Part shown: positions 13,313-14,917 of the stretch, piece by piece
Layout of the letters: every line of letters starts with the position of its first letter
Numbering within the stretch: the stretch's first letter is position 1
From: Kitasatospora sp040298565
GTDB lineage: Bacteria; Actinomycetota; Actinomycetes; Streptomycetales; Streptomycetaceae
Assembly: GCF_040298565.1 (NCBI RefSeq)
Contig: NZ_JBEPAK010000176.1
Location: forward strand, 1 to 14,917
Reading direction: 5' to 3'
DNA length: 14,917 bases
Notes under the pieces: generated by a model
Database searches by the model: none
What the model saw: only the letters and a program-made list of their open reading frames with translations
Told to the model about the DNA's origin: nothing
Made by a program: the position numbers and the translations under genes

Positions 13313-13396
13313 GGACCGCGACTGGCGCGTGGGGATGGAATCGACCATCGGGAAGCGGTCCCGTGAACCTCACGTCGAGTTGCCGAGCGCCTGGGC
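13313..13396 (+). ncRNA. ZTP (pfl motif) riboswitch upstream of glyA
   Basis: The pieces of the ZTP/ZMP-sensing pfl aptamer are all visible. P1 is GGACCGC (13313-13319) with GCGGTCC (13355-13361). The conserved ACTGGCG follows at 13321-13327. P2 is GATGG (13334-13338) with CCATC (13345-13349), then GGGAA (13350-13354). A variable stem CGTGA/TCACG is at 13362-13374. The conserved 3' element CGCCTGGGC is at 13388-13396. GGCG (13324-13327) can pair with CGCC (13388-13391) as the known pseudoknot. The family is established upstream of folate and purine genes including glyA and switches genes on when ZTP signals low 10-formyl-THF. The element ends 16 bases before the AGGAGA ribosome site; no clear terminator follows, so translational control is possible. 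Confidence 0.9.
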
Positions 13397-13423
13397 CCCC
13401 CGCATCGCCGTCAGGAGACCGCC

Positions 13424-14890
13424 ATGGCCCAGCCCACGCAGACCCCCCACACCGCCGCCGCCCCCGCGGCCGACACCGCCTTCCGCAGCGCCCTGGACGT
13501 CGTGGCCGGCGTCGAACCGCGGATCGCCGCCGCCATCGGCCGGGAACTGGAGGACCAGCGCGCCTCCCTCAAGCTGATCGCCAGTGAGAACTACGCCTCG
13601 CCGGCCGTCCTGCTCGCCATGGGCAACTGGCTCAGCGACAAGTACGCCGAGGGCACCGTCGGCCGCCGCTTCTACGCCGGCTGCCGCAACGTGGACACCG
13701 TCGAGGCCATCGCCGCCGAGCACGCCCGGGAACTGTTCGGCGCCCAGCACGCCTACGTCCAGCCGCACTCCGGCATCGACGCCAACCTCACCGCCTTCTG
13801 GGCCGTCCTCTCCCAGCGGGTCGAGAGCCCCGCCCTGGAGCGGGCGCGGGTCCGCAACGTCAACGACCTCACCGAGCAGGACTGGGCCCGGCTGCGCCAG
13901 GACCTCGGCAACCAGCGCATGCTGGGCATGTCCCTGGACACCGGCGGCCACCTCACCCACGGCTTCCGGCCCAACATCTCGGGCAAGATGTTCGAGCAGC
14001 GCAGCTACGGCACCGACCCGGCCACCGGCCTGATCGACTACGACGCGCTGCGGGAGACCGCCCGCGAGTTCCGCCCGCTGATCATCGTGGCCGGCTACTC
14101 GGCCTACCCGCGACTGGTCGACTTCGCCCGGATGCGCGAGATCGCCGACGAGGTCGGCGCGACCCTGATGGTCGACATGGCGCACTTCGCCGGCCTGGTC
14201 GCCGGCAAGGTGCTCACCGGCGACCACGACCCGGTGCCGCACGCCCACATCGTCACCACGACCACCCACAAGTCCCTGCGCGGCCCGCGCGGCGGCATGG
14301 TGCTGAGCAACGCCGAGCTGGCCGAACACGTCGACCGCGGTTGCCCGCTGGTGCTCGGCGGCCCGCTGTCGCACGTGATGGCCGCCAAGGCCGTCGCGCT
14401 CGCCGAGGCCCGCCGCCCGGAGTTCCGGGCCTACGCCCGCGCGGTGGTGGACAACGCCCGGGCGCTCGCCGACGGCCTGCTGCGCCGCGGCGGCACGCTG
14501 GTCACCGGCGGCACCGACAACCACCTGGTGCTCGCCGACGTCTCCGGCTACGGCCTGACGGGACGTCAGGCGGAAACCTCGCTGCTCGACTCGGGCATCG
14601 TCACCAACCGCAACTCCGTCCCGCTGGACCCGAACGGCGCCTGGTACACCTCGGGCGTGCGCCTGGGCACCCCGGCCCTGACCACCCGGGGCCTGGGCAC
14701 CGCCGAGATGGACGAGATCGCCGCCCTGATCGACACCGTGCTGCGCGCCACCGCTCCCGCCGCCGGTGCCAACGGCAGCCCCTCCAAGGCGCACTACACC
14801 CTCGACGAGTCCCTGCGCGACGGCGTCGCCAAGCGCGCCGCGGACCTGCTCGCGCCCTTCCCGCTGTACCCGGGCGTCGAGCTGGTCTGA
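13424..14890 (+). CDS. glyA: Serine hydroxymethyltransferase
   Basis: PLP enzyme that converts serine and tetrahydrofolate to glycine and 5,10-methylene-THF, the main cytoplasmic source of one-carbon units. The 488-residue product contains LIASENY (51-57), the RRFYAGC variant (81-87) of the usual RYYGG, GGHLTHG (174-180), the DMAHFAGLVAG loop (251-261) and the PLP-binding lysine K283 in TTTTHKSLRGPRGG. Compared with the 417-residue E. coli enzyme it has an insertion of about 35 residues at 131-165 (with NDLTEQDW) and a longer C-terminus, the long form seen in some actinobacteria and chlamydiae. ATG 13424 has AGGAGA five bases upstream. It is controlled by the ZTP riboswitch immediately upstream, which suggests it answers to purine and folate status. 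The remaining 27 bases of the window hold no recognised feature. Confidence 0.95.
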   Translation: MAQPTQTPHTAAAPAADTAFRSALDVVAGVEPRIAAAIGRELEDQRASLKLIASENYASPAVLLAMGNWLSDKYAEGTVGRRFYAGCRNVDTVEAIAAEHARELFGAQHAYVQPHSGIDANLTAFWAVLSQRVESPALERARVRNVNDLTEQDWARLRQDLGNQRMLGMSLDTGGHLTHGFRPNISGKMFEQRSYGTDPATGLIDYDALRETAREFRPLIIVAGYSAYPRLVDFARMREIADEVGATLMVDMAHFAGLVAGKVLTGDHDPVPHAHIVTTTTHKSLRGPRGGMVLSNAELAEHVDRGCPLVLGGPLSHVMAAKAVALAEARRPEFRAYARAVVDNARALADGLLRRGGTLVTGGTDNHLVLADVSGYGLTGRQAETSLLDSGIVTNRNSVPLDPNGAWYTSGVRLGTPALTTRGLGTAEMDEIAALIDTVLRATAPAAGANGSPSKAHYTLDESLRDGVAKRAADLLAPFPLYPGVELV

Positions 14891-14917
14891 CGCCGGCCGG
14901 GGGCTGCCGGGCCCGAC

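Overview
The window is very GC-rich, with strongly G/C-biased third codon positions, many GTG starts, GTGA and TGATG gene overlaps and TAnnnT-type -10 boxes. Together with the gene families present (an XRE-MurA fusion, an actinobacterial EF-hand protein, a DinB/DUF664 protein, a ZTP riboswitch before glyA) this points to a chromosomal segment of Streptomycetaceae (Streptomyces or Kitasatospora). No insertion sequence, phage gene, tRNA, rRNA or CRISPR was seen; the layout is that of an ordinary chromosome arm or core.

Layout. 1-1842: two terminator-like hairpins and a minus-strand gene for a Tat-exported calcineurin-like metallophosphoesterase. 1843-2314: a 472-bp divergent spacer. 2315-3451 (+): cbiD, the C1-methyltransferase of oxygen-independent corrin synthesis. 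3452-3625: a regulatory-looking spacer. 3626-5155 (+): a MurA-like enolpyruvyl transferase fused to an N-terminal XRE DNA-binding domain. 5178-5210: a bidirectional terminator. 5308-8629 (-): a run read as cobL/cbiET, cobM/cbiF, cobK/cbiJ, then a DinB/DUF664 protein and perhaps a 40-residue coupled ORF. 8758-9201 (-): a gamma-glutamylcyclotransferase-like protein. 9334-10446 (+): an EamA transporter whose 3' end overlaps a convergent RibD/DHFR-like reductase gene (10391-11005, -). That reductase is divergent from a TetR regulator (11243-11818, +), with a palindromic operator candidate between them. 11906-12469 (-): an EF-hand calcium-binding protein. 12603-13052 (-): a cytidine-deaminase-family protein. 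13313-13396 (+): a ZTP (pfl) riboswitch leading into glyA (13424-14890, +).

How the genes fit together. CbiD, CbiF/CobM, CbiJ/CobK and CbiET/CobL cover the mid-pathway steps from precorrin-4 to precorrin-8. They are split over both strands around the XRE-MurA gene. The reductase/TetR pair looks like a self-contained regulated unit. glyA is tied to one-carbon and purine status through ZTP.

Unusual points. Three minus-strand genes (metallophosphoesterase, cyclotransferase, EF-hand) each have a direct duplication that copies their stop codon. The MurA paralogue has a DNA-binding domain, an altered active-site loop and a probable leaderless start. The TetR/reductase operator palindrome contains a -10 hexamer for each direction. 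I found no convincing wholly new system; the best candidates are the XRE-MurA fusion and the small coupled ORF after the DinB gene.
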